A stretch of 64,000 nucleotides of DNA. Source: Sulfolobus sp. A20. Lineage in GTDB: Archaea; Thermoproteota; Thermoprotei_A; Sulfolobales; Sulfolobaceae. Shown in pieces: positions 54,076-63,124 of this stretch. The stretch spans positions 2,556,384 to 2,620,383 of the forward strand of contig NZ_CP017006.1 in the NCBI RefSeq assembly GCF_001719125.1, written 5' to 3'. Position 1 is the first letter of the stretch. Every line of letters starts with the position of its first letter. The notes below the pieces were generated by a model, which did not search any database, was not told the DNA's origin, and saw nothing but the letters and a program-made list of their open reading frames with translations. A program made the translations under genes and the position numbers.

Positions 54076-54354
54076 ATGCTTTTAAAGAAAAAGAGGAATA
54101 GCCTAGAGATAACTATTACCATGTTGGAAGCTTGTACAGATGGTATTAATAAGACAAAACTCATGTATAAGGTTAACCTCAGTACCAGACCCTTCAACAA
54201 ATATTTAAATCAATTGGTAAAAAGCGGGTATATAAAAAGAGAAGGAAATTTGTACAAATTAACTGAAAAAGGTATGAAATATTTACAAAGAGCTAGGGAA
54301 TACTTAGAGTTAGCTAAGAAATTAGAAGAGTTAAGGAAGGAGATTGATAAGTGA
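54076..54354 (+). CDS. Winged-helix DNA-binding protein, Sso10a-like
   Basis: A 92-aa protein: a winged helix (SLEITITMLEACTDGINKTK, ..STRPFNKYLNQLVKSGYIKR, wing EGNLYKLTEKGMKYL) followed by a C-terminal dimerising helix (EYLELAKKLEELRKEIDK). This is the layout of archaeal Sso10a/HTH_45 proteins, which bind DNA as coiled-coil dimers. A TATA-like AATATAAATATATATG runs into the ATG. The next gene begins 28 bases after its stop and is likely in the same operon. Confidence 0.82.
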   Translation: MLLKKKRNSLEITITMLEACTDGINKTKLMYKVNLSTRPFNKYLNQLVKSGYIKREGNLYKLTEKGMKYLQRAREYLELAKKLEELRKEIDK

Positions 54355-54381
54355 TAAGCTAATAGTAAGAGGCTTATTTCT

Positions 54382-54732
54382 TTGACGGGAGAATTATCAC
54401 TTATATTACAATTTCTTTTAAGTTTGATTCTGGCTATTTTATTGATGTCAATAATGAAAGAATATATGAAGATTTTAGAGGATAAGGAGAGAGAGATGAG
54501 TATGAAAAGAACTTTAGATTTTCTCATAGCTCTTACTTCAGTTTTAGGTGATAGTAATACTAGTAATCTCTTAGAGGAGATTTTAGTTTACATTACTACA
54601 ATGAAGGGGGGAGATGTAAAAGCAATTTATGAGACTACCATTAAGAAGTTAAAACCAATCGAGAATGAGTTGAATTATGTTCTTGAAAAATCAAGAAAGA
54701 TAGAAGAGGTACAGAAAATTTCAAAAAAATAA
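54382..54732 (+). CDS. Single-span membrane protein with coiled coil
   Basis: A 116-aa protein starting at TTG 54382 (MTGELSLILQFLLSLILAILL): one membrane helix, then a cytosolic helical part (MKEYMKILEDKEREMSMKRT..) and a C-terminal coiled coil. Possibly a membrane partner of the winged-helix protein before it. Unknown family. An IS6 relic starts ten bases after its stop. Confidence 0.6.
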   Translation: MTGELSLILQFLLSLILAILLMSIMKEYMKILEDKEREMSMKRTLDFLIALTSVLGDSNTSNLLEEILVYITTMKGGDVKAIYETTIKKLKPIENELNYVLEKSRKIEEVQKISKK

Positions 54733-54741
54733 AATTATATG

Positions 54742-54985
54742 GTAATGTGGACAACAATTTCATCCACCCCCATATTCTAACTTATGTCGATAGATTTCGA
54801 GCAAATCGTATTGAAGAATATTTTTAGCCATCTTGCTATTGTGTTTCTCGTTGAGTTAGGTGAGTATTAGGAAATCAAACCCATTCATCTTCTCGCCTCA
54901 ATAGATGAGTTGCCTCATACAAAATACTTTTCCATAATAAACAAAATTCAATTTATTTCAAAACACCAAATTGTTGTCCACACAC
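54742..54985 (-). mobile_element. IS6-family deletion derivative (MITE-like, 244 bp)
   Basis: Ends GTAATGTGGACAACAATTTC and AAATTGTTGTCCACACAC; inverted. It abuts a partial transposase copy on its right without any base between, so it was probably joined by recombination between elements. Confidence 0.85.
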
Positions 54986-55189
54986 AGAAGCTTAGTAGAA
55001 CTAGTTTTTAGGAGCTTAAAACATAGGCTAGCAAGCATGGACTTTACATGGAACACAACAAGAAACACGATAACGAGATGGCTAAAAATATTCTTCCTAA
55101 TCTACAACACAATTTACTCGAAATCTATTAGCATAAGTTGGAATAAAATTGAATTTTATGGGGATGGGTGAAATTGTTGTCCATACATC
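54986..55189 (+). mobile_element. IS6-family 3' fragment
   Basis: Encodes RSLVELVFRSLKHRLASMDF..TRWLKIFFLIYNTIYSK..., the transposase C-terminus, and ends with a variant right end ...AAATTGTTGTCCATACATC. The left two thirds are missing. Confidence 0.85.
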
Positions 55190-55233
55190 TTTTCTATGAC
55201 ATAGTTAATCGATATAGATTGGCTTAGGCTTGT

Positions 55234-56060
55234 CTAAAAATTAATCTTCTCTGCCTCAGCCTTTAGTCTATCTAACTCTGCAACCTTCTTCCGAAAATAG
55301 AAGTAATCACTCTTAACTGTTGAACCACGGTAAAAGAGAACAGTACCATAATCTACTGTAACAGTTGCTAACATGTTAATGCCCAAGTCAATAGATGCTA
55401 TCTTATTACCTTTAGGTGTAGCTATCTGTGTCTTATCCCTCTCACCGTGAATTATGAGGGATTCCTTCATTGGTCTTTTGCTCTTCTTTGCAGTAACCCT
55501 ACCTACGTCAACAGGGATATAAGCATAGAACTTGTTGCCATCAATGTGTACCTCTAGCCTGCCTTGTGTACCGTACCACCTTAGCCTTCCTGCAAGGGGT
55601 ATCTCCATCTTCCAGTCCTTAAGGATTAGCAAGTGTTTCTCTTCGTCAACCTCATAACGGTCTTGCATAACTACTAGGATTAACTTCCTTTTCTTGTTAT
55701 CTTTCCAATACCCCGGTGGTAAATATGACGAACGAATGGTGGCAGGCTGTCTTTATTCTTTAGCGACAAGAAGAATGAAGACCATGCTTCGTTGTTCTTT
55801 TGTAATACAGCTTGTACATCAGTTTTAAGAATATCCTTGTACTTCTCGTAGAATTTATTCCAAGTAGCTTTGAAGTTTACTTTTTTTCTGTTGGAAGAAC
55901 TGTTGCCTTCTCTCATAGTTGACTTCATTCCACAACTTCGCTGAAACGTCTGCTAACTTCCTCAGTTTCTTTTGCTGTGCCCCACTAGGGAACAGTCTGA
56001 CAGCTACGGTGCGAATGCTCTGGTATTGCGGGAGTAATGATCGGGCTCCTCATCTTCTTG
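55234..56060 (-). pseudogene. tnpB: tnpB (IS200/IS605-type RNA-guided nuclease), broken
   Basis: The N-terminal part reads RLFPSGAQQKKLRKLADVSA, then KLWNEVNYERRQ and, after a frameshift near 55910, KKVNFKATWNKFYEKYKDIL. A second shift near 55670 leads to the middle part with RLRWYGTQGRLEVHIDGNKF and the RuvC-I motif IASIDLGINMLATV. The gene ends at a stop near 55234: RuvC-II, the zinc finger and RuvC-III are missing. No ATG start is left. TnpB normally is an RNA-guided DNA nuclease that keeps the transposon in place; this copy is dead. Confidence 0.85.
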
Positions 56061-56120
56061 AAGTTGACCAGAAGGGAGTGCCATAAGAAAAGGTGAGGAA
56101 AAGGAGTTTAAAAACCTTTA

Positions 56121-56140
56121 CCCCGCCTTAAAAGGCGAGG
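56121..56140. repeat. Hairpin end of the tnpB element
   Basis: CCCCGCCTTAAAAGGCGAGG: CGCCTT and AAGGCG form a 6-bp stem with a two-base loop, preceded by a TAAAAACCTTTA stretch. It lies at the 5' side of the broken tnpB. Similar copies at 17871-17888 and 35775-35788 mark other lost elements. Confidence 0.6.
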
Positions 56141-56160
56141 TTTTCTTTTATAAGCTAAAC

Positions 56161-57093
56161 CTATGCTAAACTAAATAGTTTTTTAGCATTCTCATAAAGT
56201 ATTTTATCCCTTTCTTCCTTAGTTAAGCTTCCTACTATCTTAATGAATAACTCAGGTTTAGAAATCGGGAATGGATGATCTGTTCCAAAGACTACCTTCT
56301 CAGTTCCTACCCTTTCGACCAATAATTCGAACTCTCTATTGTCGTACATTACTGTATCATAATAAACACTCTTTAAAAGGTATTCACTAGGTTTAAATTT
56401 ACTCCTTTTGCTCTCATATAACATGTCAATTCTACCTAGTTGGTATGGAATGAATCCTCCTCCATGTGGTATAATTATTTTTAAGTTATATTCTTCTAAA
56501 CTCCCACTTATAGCTAGCTCACTCATCACAAACGTTGTCTCAAATGGATAGCTCACTATAGTACTAAGGGCCCCTTCATTAATTCCTAAATTCAAAGTTC
56601 CAGGATGTATAAAAATTGGTTTATTCAATGAACTAATTTTGCTTAGTAATGGCTTGAATTCGTCATTCGCAATACTCTTGTTTCCAACACCTGTCCCCAG
56701 AATAAATCCGTCTAAATTCAACTCTTTTATAGCTCTCTCCGCTTCCCCTATTGCCTCATCTACATCATTCAAAGGTAAGGTAGCTAGACCCCTCAATTCT
56801 TTATCATTGACTATTTTAACTAACTCATCATTACACGACTTAGTCAACTTCACTTCCTCATCCTTAGGTAGAAAATATGTCCAAGGAGGTGGAATTGAAA
56901 GGAAGATAGTGACGTCTTCACCTTTAACCTTATTCTTAAAATCCCTTATCTTATCTTCTAAATTCAGTAATAGGTCATTAACCACGTAAACTCTGTTATT
57001 TACTATTATACCATTAGGTGTTAAGACGTTCTTCTTCGAAAGGTAATCCATATAAACCTTGGGATAAATATGGGAATGAACGTCGATTATCAT
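56161..57093 (-). CDS. Amidohydrolase (ACMSD/TIM-barrel type)
   Basis: A 310-aa metal hydrolase or decarboxylase. IDVHSHIYPKVY (the HxH zinc motif) is at the N-terminus; PIFIHPG, IPHGGGFIPYQLGRIDM and VVFGTDHPFP carry the remaining histidine and aspartate ligands. ATG 57093 is chosen (MIIDVHSH) with GTGAT upstream; GTG 57102 is the alternative. It sits in the aromatic-degradation cluster, where enzymes of this type decarboxylate or hydrolyse ring-cleavage products. It is directly behind the GlcG-like gene. Confidence 0.88.
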   Translation of the reverse strand: MIIDVHSHIYPKVYMDYLSKKNVLTPNGIIVNNRVYVVNDLLLNLEDKIRDFKNKVKGEDVTIFLSIPPPWTYFLPKDEEVKLTKSCNDELVKIVNDKELRGLATLPLNDVDEAIGEAERAIKELNLDGFILGTGVGNKSIANDEFKPLLSKISSLNKPIFIHPGTLNLGINEGALSTIVSYPFETTFVMSELAISGSLEEYNLKIIIPHGGGFIPYQLGRIDMLYESKRSKFKPSEYLLKSVYYDTVMYDNREFELLVERVGTEKVVFGTDHPFPISKPELFIKIVGSLTKEERDKILYENAKKLFSLA

Positions 57094-57103
57094 AAAAATC
57101 ACA

Positions 57104-57550
57104 TTAAAAGTCTAACTTCACGTTAAGCTTAGTATTCTCCTTAAAGTACTTTAACGCATAAAGTGCTATTTGCTCATCTTGTTCCCCAGTTCCTCCACTG
57201 ACACCTATCCCTCCCACAACCTTACCATCAACTATTATTGGAAACCCACCTGGTAGTATAGTGAACTTTCCTAAGTTACTAAATTGTAGACCATAATTTA
57301 CTTTCCCCGGATGAGCAGTTTCTCCGATTTGCCTAGTGGGCATTCCAACTGCCACTGCGGTAAATGCCTTTGATTGAGAAATCTCTATACTAATTAAAAA
57401 CGCTCCTTCCATTCTATGAAATAGTATTGGTAGACCACTATCATCAGAAATAGCAATGCAAACCTTTATTCCCAACCTCTTAGCTTCAGCCTCAGCCCCT
57501 TCAGCCAAGATTTTAGCCTCGCTTAAGGATAACTTATTCGAGGTTATCAT
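57104..57550 (-). CDS. GlcG/HbpS-family protein
   Basis: A 148-aa protein of the GlcG/HbpS (heme-degrading-like) fold: LSLSEAKILAEGAEAEAKRL, IAISDDSGLPILFHRMEGA, SQSKAFTAVAVGMPT and the C-terminal GGFPIIVDGKVVGGIGVSGG. Members accompany catabolic dehydrogenases or dioxygenases and may bind ligands or help metal handling. It lies between the FAD reductase and the amidohydrolase on the same strand, one operon. Confidence 0.88.
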   Translation of the reverse strand: MITSNKLSLSEAKILAEGAEAEAKRLGIKVCIAISDDSGLPILFHRMEGAFLISIEISQSKAFTAVAVGMPTRQIGETAHPGKVNYGLQFSNLGKFTILPGGFPIIVDGKVVGGIGVSGGTGEQDEQIALYALKYFKENTKLNVKLDF

Positions 57551-57613
57551 TGCGTGTTACATTAACGATGTCTAGGTTATTAAATCTTTTTGATAAACCG
57601 ACTTCACAAAAAA

Positions 57614-58828
57614 TTAAGAGATTTCCTCTAACTTTCCACTTCTCAATTTCTCCACATCATCAACTTTCTTCCTAATTAACCTCTTTATTACACTCTCCCT
57701 CAAGCTCGCATTCACTAACATAATGCCATTTATTACATTCCCCTTTAAGTAGAACCTTATCATTCCCCCTTTACCATCTGGACCTCTCTGAACTATATTG
57801 TCATATCTGTTTAAAACACCGTAGACCTTAAAGTTAAGCTTAGCATCAAACATCCTAGAGAAGAAGTAAGGTATCTCGTCGAATTTCTTCATCTCCCCTA
57901 CCATATTATAACCAGCGATTTTGCCTTGTTTAACAGCAACGTCGTAGTGCTCAATCCTCATGTATTCATTATAGATAGGGCTGAGAAATCTTGCGACATC
58001 ACCAGCAGAGAAAACTCCCTTCACGTCACTCTCCAAGTACTCATTCACGATTACCCCATTATCCACCTTTAAACCAGCATCCTTAGCTAAGGAATCGTTA
58101 GGAGATATTCCAACAGCCACAATGACGAGATCTCCCTTAATGATCTCCCCCTTATCAGTTTCTACACCAATAACCTTATTATTCTCGCCAATAAATTTAC
58201 TTATCCTAGTATTTAATTTTAAATTCACACCCTTATCTAAGAAGTACTTAGTTATCCACGTAGCCATTTCCTTATCTAAAACCGCACCTAAAAGACTATC
58301 TAACATCTCGACTATAGTAACTTTTAACCCCTTTACGTTTAGAGCAGAGGCTAGCTCACAACCTATAAAACCCCCTCCTACAATAATAACGTTACCAACT
58401 GAAGATAACTTGGACTTTATCCTCTCAGCGTCGTCTAAAGTCCTGAAGTAATAGATACCGTCAAGATTACTACCCTCAATCCTAAGTCTCCTAGGACTTC
58501 CTCCAGTTGAAATCAGTATCTTCTTAAAACTGACCTTCTCGTTATTATCTAATTTAGCAACCCTATTGGATAGGTCTATTTGTATTACCCTTCTCCCCAA
58601 CTCTACATTCACGGCATTGCTTTCCAGCTCTTCCCTAGTAGTGATGTATAACTGTTCCTTAGCTATCTTATCTAGTAAAAATTCTTTAGATAGGGGAACC
58701 CTGTCATATGGTAATTCCTTCTCCTCACTTATCAATAATATTTTTCCATTTTTGTCCTTTTCCCTTATCGAGAGGGAGGCGTATCCCCCAGCCAATCCTC
58801 CGCCTACTATTAAGTAATCTGTCTCCAT
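57614..58828 (-). CDS. FAD-dependent ferredoxin/rubredoxin reductase-like oxidoreductase
   Basis: A 404-aa pyridine-nucleotide-disulfide-type reductase. The FAD motif DYLIVGGGLAGGYAS is at residues 4-18, ELPYDRVPLSKEFLL follows (typical of ferredoxin-NAD reductases of oxygenases), NAD motif NVIIVGGGFIGCELASAL is near residue 150 and the second FAD contact GVFSAGDVARF near 270. It lacks the CxxxxC redox pair, so it transfers electrons to a partner such as a ferredoxin. In this cluster it probably supplies reducing power to an aromatic-ring oxygenase encoded outside the window. Confidence 0.9.
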   Translation of the reverse strand: METDYLIVGGGLAGGYASLSIREKDKNGKILLISEEKELPYDRVPLSKEFLLDKIAKEQLYITTREELESNAVNVELGRRVIQIDLSNRVAKLDNNEKVSFKKILISTGGSPRRLRIEGSNLDGIYYFRTLDDAERIKSKLSSVGNVIIVGGGFIGCELASALNVKGLKVTIVEMLDSLLGAVLDKEMATWITKYFLDKGVNLKLNTRISKFIGENNKVIGVETDKGEIIKGDLVIVAVGISPNDSLAKDAGLKVDNGVIVNEYLESDVKGVFSAGDVARFLSPIYNEYMRIEHYDVAVKQGKIAGYNMVGEMKKFDEIPYFFSRMFDAKLNFKVYGVLNRYDNIVQRGPDGKGGMIRFYLKGNVINGIMLVNASLRESVIKRLIRKKVDDVEKLRSGKLEEIS

Positions 58829-58962
58829 TTCACTATTACTTGTTTTTATAGTTAAAAAGTCTTACTGTGAATATAGATTAATATTAGCCTTTTTACTTAT
58901 AATCTAAGGATAAAATTTTAGTAATAAAAGGAAGAAAGTACTAGAAAAATATTCCCTAACGT

Positions 58963-59751
58963 TTACTTAACCTTATATAACAACTTCGCCCCTTTTTGCC
59001 TCAAGAACCAGTTGTAGTAATATCCCCCTAATACTTTTTCTACCTTAAACTTCTCTACCTCATCATTTATTCCTCCATTCAATTCCAGTTTAACCACATC
59101 ACCTTTCCACCCTTCCTTTACCTCAGCTTCTGCAACTACTTGAACTAACTCAAAAACATCAGTACCCTCGATAATTGAAGGAAATCTCCTAAACTGGACT
59201 ATTGGACCGAAGGGAAAGGGTATCTTATTAACCTTATCCTTCAACTCAATAACCATCTTCATCAATTTCTCTCCACCCCTAACTGAGTATCCACCTATTC
59301 TCACTCCTTCCTTTGGCTCGGAATATCCTTTCAACATTGGATTGAACCTACTCATCTCCACTTTTGCAAACTTCTTTGGGTAACCTAATATTATACCTCT
59401 ATATAATGCGAAGTCCTTATCAACCCACATGAATGGGAAAAACGTGTAGTAATTGTCATTGAACTTGACCTTTACCGCTATAGCCCACTCCATGTATTGG
59501 GTTAACTCCGGTTCTTCGTAAAGCATATCTAAGTTTCTCTCACTAGTAGATATTATGCTAGCGATGTAAATCCACCCCTCCCCATCTTCAACGTCTAATG
59601 GTTTTGGTATGAAATCCAGAATTGAATTAACGTTAAAATATACGTGAGCCGATATGTTTTCAATTCCATAAATCCAAGGTGGTGGTGGTACTAAGGAAGA
59701 CTTCCCAGAAGTTGAAAGTGGAGCGGTAAAAAAATACTCTTCTTTCTCCAT
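58963..59751 (-). CDS. Acetoacetate-decarboxylase-family protein
   Basis: A 262-aa member of the acetoacetate decarboxylase fold: SLVPPPPWIYG at the start, [30 protein letters not shown] in the core, with the GYPKK lysine pair where the Schiff-base lysine is expected. ATG 59751 is chosen (MEKEEYF) since AGGGGA sits seven bases upstream; a GTG 21 bases earlier overlaps the dioxygenase stop. It is translationally coupled behind the extradiol dioxygenase. A paralogue (61068-61871) lies divergently nearby. Probably acts on a ring-cleavage product, for example an oxo-acid decarboxylation or hydration. Confidence 0.88.
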   Translation of the reverse strand: MEKEEYFFTAPLSTSGKSSLVPPPPWIYGIENISAHVYFNVNSILDFIPKPLDVEDGEGWIYIASIISTSERNLDMLYEEPELTQYMEWAIAVKVKFNDNYYTFFPFMWVDKDFALYRGIILGYPKKFAKVEMSRFNPMLKGYSEPKEGVRIGGYSVRGGEKLMKMVIELKDKVNKIPFPFGPIVQFRRFPSIIEGTDVFELVQVVAEAEVKEGWKGDVVKLELNGGINDEVEKFKVEKVLGGYYYNWFLRQKGAKLLYKVK

Positions 59752-59768
59752 TTCATTTCCCCTAAATT

Positions 59769-60770
59769 TCACTTCCCAAGTTTTTGTCTGATTAATTCCC
59801 TTAACTCTGGGTCTACCCTGTCTTTAGGTACTGGACTACCATCCCAGAAAGCCTCCTTAACGTGACCCCAGTAATATAACCATCTGTACTCATCCTCTTT
59901 AGTGTCCCACACCACTGGCTCCCAGTCTGGCACAACGTTTATATACCCTCCATGTAGGAGTTCTATTACGTTACCTCCTGGCTCTTTTACGTATAATGAA
60001 TGGCTATCAGTTATACCATGTCTTAATGGTCCACCAACTATTTCTACACCATAATCACTATAGAAGTCTGCAGCTCTCAATATATCATCAGCGTAATCTA
60101 CGTTGAAAGTTAGGTGATTTAATCTTCCCGGAACACCAGAAGGATCTAGACTAATAGCCATATCGTGTGCGGTACCATTAAAGGCTCCCCAGTAGGCTAT
60201 CCTTTGATCTCCCTCCTTCAATATTTCAGTTACATGCCAAGTTAATGACTTAAACAAGTCAACAGTACTCTTCAACGCGTTTGGATCAAAGGCGAATATG
60301 AATACGTGAGCTAAATCCCTAGCCTGAACACCTTGTAACGGTTTCTTCATTGGTCTAGCCTTAAATCCTGACCTTAAGTTACCACTAGCCCTCCATAATT
60401 TCATCTCCCAGACTAACTTACCTACTTGTCCAGAGGGCAACATGAACTTATAACCTTTACCTACACCCATATCCGGTTCTCCGTTATCCCATCCTAACCC
60501 TAATCCCTTAGACTCTATCATCTTTATTGCTGTATGTAAGTCCTCCTCACTATAAGCCCTCCAAGTTATCTCTTTTACCCCACTAGTACTGGCTTCGGTA
60601 ACTTTAAGACTGTAAGTATACCAGTCCTCCCATCCCCTTAAATATACTGATCTATCTTTTCTTCCCACCTCATATAATCCTAACACATCCTTGAAAAACC
60701 ATAAGGTATCATCTATCTTTGGAGTTAATATTTCTACGCTAACTAATTGACTGATTAATTTATTTACCAT
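59769..60770 (-). CDS. Extradiol ring-cleavage dioxygenase (catechol 2,3-dioxygenase type)
   Basis: A 333-aa enzyme of the vicinal-oxygen-chelate superfamily, with two tandem beta-alpha-beta-beta-beta modules. The 2-His-1-Glu iron triad can be placed at LAHVFIFAF, then DSHSLYVKEPGG and NVIELLHGG. The N-terminal module starts VSVEILTPKIDDTLWFFKDVLGL. It should cleave catechols next to the hydroxyls (meta-cleavage). First gene of the minus-strand unit; its Shine-Dalgarno GGGTG lies about ten bases before the ATG. Confidence 0.9.
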   Translation of the reverse strand: MVNKLISQLVSVEILTPKIDDTLWFFKDVLGLYEVGRKDRSVYLRGWEDWYTYSLKVTEASTSGVKEITWRAYSEEDLHTAIKMIESKGLGLGWDNGEPDMGVGKGYKFMLPSGQVGKLVWEMKLWRASGNLRSGFKARPMKKPLQGVQARDLAHVFIFAFDPNALKSTVDLFKSLTWHVTEILKEGDQRIAYWGAFNGTAHDMAISLDPSGVPGRLNHLTFNVDYADDILRAADFYSDYGVEIVGGPLRHGITDSHSLYVKEPGGNVIELLHGGYINVVPDWEPVVWDTKEDEYRWLYYWGHVKEAFWDGSPVPKDRVDPELRELIRQKLGK

Positions 60771-60800
60771 ACTTCGTACACACCCTTATGTATTTAATCA

Positions 60801-60833
60801 TTTGAGTGATTTATAAACTTTTCTTTGAGTGAT
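60801..60833 (-). promoter_or_regulatory. Promoter of the dioxygenase gene with direct-repeat operator
   Basis: TTTGAGTGAT occurs twice in direct orientation (60801-60810 and 60824-60833), 23 bp or about two helix turns apart, with TTATAAAC (60811-60818) between them. That element, read on the minus strand as GTTTATAA, is 41-48 bases before the dioxygenase ATG and a good TATA box. A regulator bound to both repeats would cover it. The divergent gene at 61068 has its own TATA (CTTATATAC, 61027-61035). Confidence 0.5.
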
Positions 60834-61067
60834 ATAATGTATAAGTAAAATGTTTTGAAATCAAATTTTTCTATAAAAGCATGAAAAAGAACTAGAAAAG
60901 TTATAATTTTATAACTGAGGTTTAAACTTACACTAGAAAACTTATATTTAATTGAGGATCTCGATGCGATTTAACTTCTAATTTTATTATTATGAAAATC
61001 AAATCATGTAAATTTAAATGAAAAAACTTATATACAGTCAATCGCTTATGCTATACAGTGGTTTAAT

Positions 61068-61871
61068 ATGTCGTACAGCCTTCCTATAACAAGAACAGGG
61101 AAGTCAAGCATAGTACCACCCCCACCTTGGCATTATGGAGTAACGTATATAGGTGCTCACGTTAAGTTTGAAAGGGAGAGTGCAAATGAAGTATTACCAG
61201 ACTTCTTAACGACAGATGGTGAGGGATGGATTTACATAGCTGAATTTATATCTACTTCAGAATCAACGTGGGATTGGGTATACCAAGATCCAGATTTAAC
61301 ACAGTACATGGAGGGGGCAATAGGGTTAAAAGTCTATTATAAAGGAAACCATTACCTATACTTCCCATTCATGTGGGTTGATAAGGATTGGGCTTTAGTT
61401 AGAGGCTGGTTAGATGGATATCCAAAGAAAATAGCTAAGATAGCTATGACCAAGCTTCATCCCTTATTGCCTAAATATAATAAGCCAGGGAAAGGGTTGA
61501 AATTAGGAGGCTACACGATCAGGGGAGGAAACTTAATGTTTAGATTACAAGTGGAATTAGAAGAGAAGTCCGACTCAGTTCCTACCAAGGATTTCGGTCC
61601 ATTCCTTAACATCAGATACTTCCCTTCTAGGGGTGATGGCGAGCTAGACTTATTAGAAATCGTAAGTAGAGTTAGAGATGAAAACGTTTTAGGTGAGGTC
61701 TGGAAGGGAAAGGCTAACATTGAATTAGGAGGCTATGTTAACGATGAAGTAGATGTCTTAAAGTTAGAGGAAGTTAAAGGAGGATACTATTTCACTGCAT
61801 ATTTCAAAGTCACTTCTACTAAATTAATAGAGAGATTAGAAAAAATAAAAGTAACACAAAAAATAATCTAG
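61068..61871 (+). CDS. Second acetoacetate-decarboxylase-family protein
   Basis: A 267-aa paralogue of the protein at 58963-59751: [20 protein letters not shown], then [20 protein letters not shown] and [19 protein letters not shown]. Overall close resemblance including the GYPKK motif. It is transcribed divergently from the dioxygenase and converges with the alcohol dehydrogenase gene. Two such proteins in one cluster suggest different substrates or a hetero-oligomer. Confidence 0.88.
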   Translation: MSYSLPITRTGKSSIVPPPPWHYGVTYIGAHVKFERESANEVLPDFLTTDGEGWIYIAEFISTSESTWDWVYQDPDLTQYMEGAIGLKVYYKGNHYLYFPFMWVDKDWALVRGWLDGYPKKIAKIAMTKLHPLLPKYNKPGKGLKLGGYTIRGGNLMFRLQVELEEKSDSVPTKDFGPFLNIRYFPSRGDGELDLLEIVSRVRDENVLGEVWKGKANIELGGYVNDEVDVLKLEEVKGGYYFTAYFKVTSTKLIERLEKIKVTQKII

Positions 61872-61878
61872 CTTTTTT

Positions 61879-62961
61879 CTATTTGAACTTATTGATAATT
61901 ATCCTTCCAATGTTCTTGAATTCACTCATCTCTTTATATGCGTCATTAACATCCCACAAACTTATATACTTATATATTACACCATCCAGGTTAATCTTCC
62001 CCTCTCCCATTAATTTAAATATTCCATCATACTTTTGTGCGGGGAGCATTAAAACTCCTTGAATTCTAATTTCCCTAGCAACGACTAGATCAGCAGGCAA
62101 AGGTAAGATCTCTTTTCCCTTCATCATCAACCCAGCCATTAATAGAGTACCTTGAGGCCTTATAACTGGTAATAGAGGAGAAATCGCATCTGGATTGCCA
62201 GTAGTGTCAAATATTGCATCCACTAGACCAAAACTCTTAGTAATATCCTCAACTATCTTATTTAACTCATTCTTATCCTTGTAAGAATAAGTTGAAATTG
62301 CGCCTATTTTCTTTGCCCTCTCAACAGCACCTTCATTAATATCTATTCCAATCACCTTAATGCCCATGGCTGAAGCTATAGCAACTGCACTTAGTCCCAT
62401 CCCCCCAGTTCCCAGAACTATTAACGTATCTCCAGGCTTTAAGCTAGACTTCATAGTTAGCGCGTTCCACGCAGTTCCAAATCCACAACCAGTGATTGCA
62501 GCCCACTCAGGTTTAATGTTATCTGGAACTTTAACCAAGTCTACGACTGTCCTCTCTGGGATTAACATGTATTCCGCATAACATCCATCTATTCCATAAC
62601 CTGCTATGACTAGATGCTCACAGATGTTAGAGTTCCCCTCCATACAATACCTACAAGTCCTGTAATCCCCAGTAGACGACGCAGGCAAGACTACGTAATC
62701 CCCTTTCTTCACTTTCGTAACTCTATCCCCCATTTCAACTACTCTCCCAGCAACCTCATGCCCTTGTATTATAGGCAATTTTCCTCCACTCCATTCCATA
62801 TAAGCTACTAAAGATGGATCCCCTCTCCATAAGTGCCAATCTGATCTGCATATTCCACAAGCTTTAACTTCTATTAAGACATCTCCTTGACCGACCTTCG
62901 GGATAGGTATATCTTCGACTTTTAATGGTTGCATAAAATTATATAGTCTAGCTGCATACAT
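61879..62961 (-). CDS. Zinc-dependent medium-chain alcohol dehydrogenase
   Basis: A 360-aa NAD(P)-dependent enzyme. Catalytic zinc ligands: C38 in CGICRSDWH, H68/E69 in GHEVAG. The structural-zinc loop has C103, C106 and C114 (RTCRYCMEGNSNICEH), one cysteine fewer than usual. The Rossmann motif is VLGTGGMGLSAVA. It should oxidise alcohols or reduce aldehydes, here probably products of aromatic breakdown. It is divergent from the aldehyde dehydrogenase gene, with 160 bases between them. Confidence 0.92.
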   Translation of the reverse strand: MYAARLYNFMQPLKVEDIPIPKVGQGDVLIEVKACGICRSDWHLWRGDPSLVAYMEWSGGKLPIIQGHEVAGRVVEMGDRVTKVKKGDYVVLPASSTGDYRTCRYCMEGNSNICEHLVIAGYGIDGCYAEYMLIPERTVVDLVKVPDNIKPEWAAITGCGFGTAWNALTMKSSLKPGDTLIVLGTGGMGLSAVAIASAMGIKVIGIDINEGAVERAKKIGAISTYSYKDKNELNKIVEDITKSFGLVDAIFDTTGNPDAISPLLPVIRPQGTLLMAGLMMKGKEILPLPADLVVAREIRIQGVLMLPAQKYDGIFKLMGEGKINLDGVIYKYISLWDVNDAYKEMSEFKNIGRIIINKFK

Positions 62962-63124
62962 GTTGATAATATGTAATTAATCTCACATATTTAAACTTTT
63001 CTTAAAAAGATGATATATTAAATTATAACGAGAACTACAGAGCTTAAAATCTAACTAAATTTTTCTCCATTTTTGATGAAACTTTTTAACCATTTCCTCA
63101 AACTAATAGATTGGGAAATATTTC

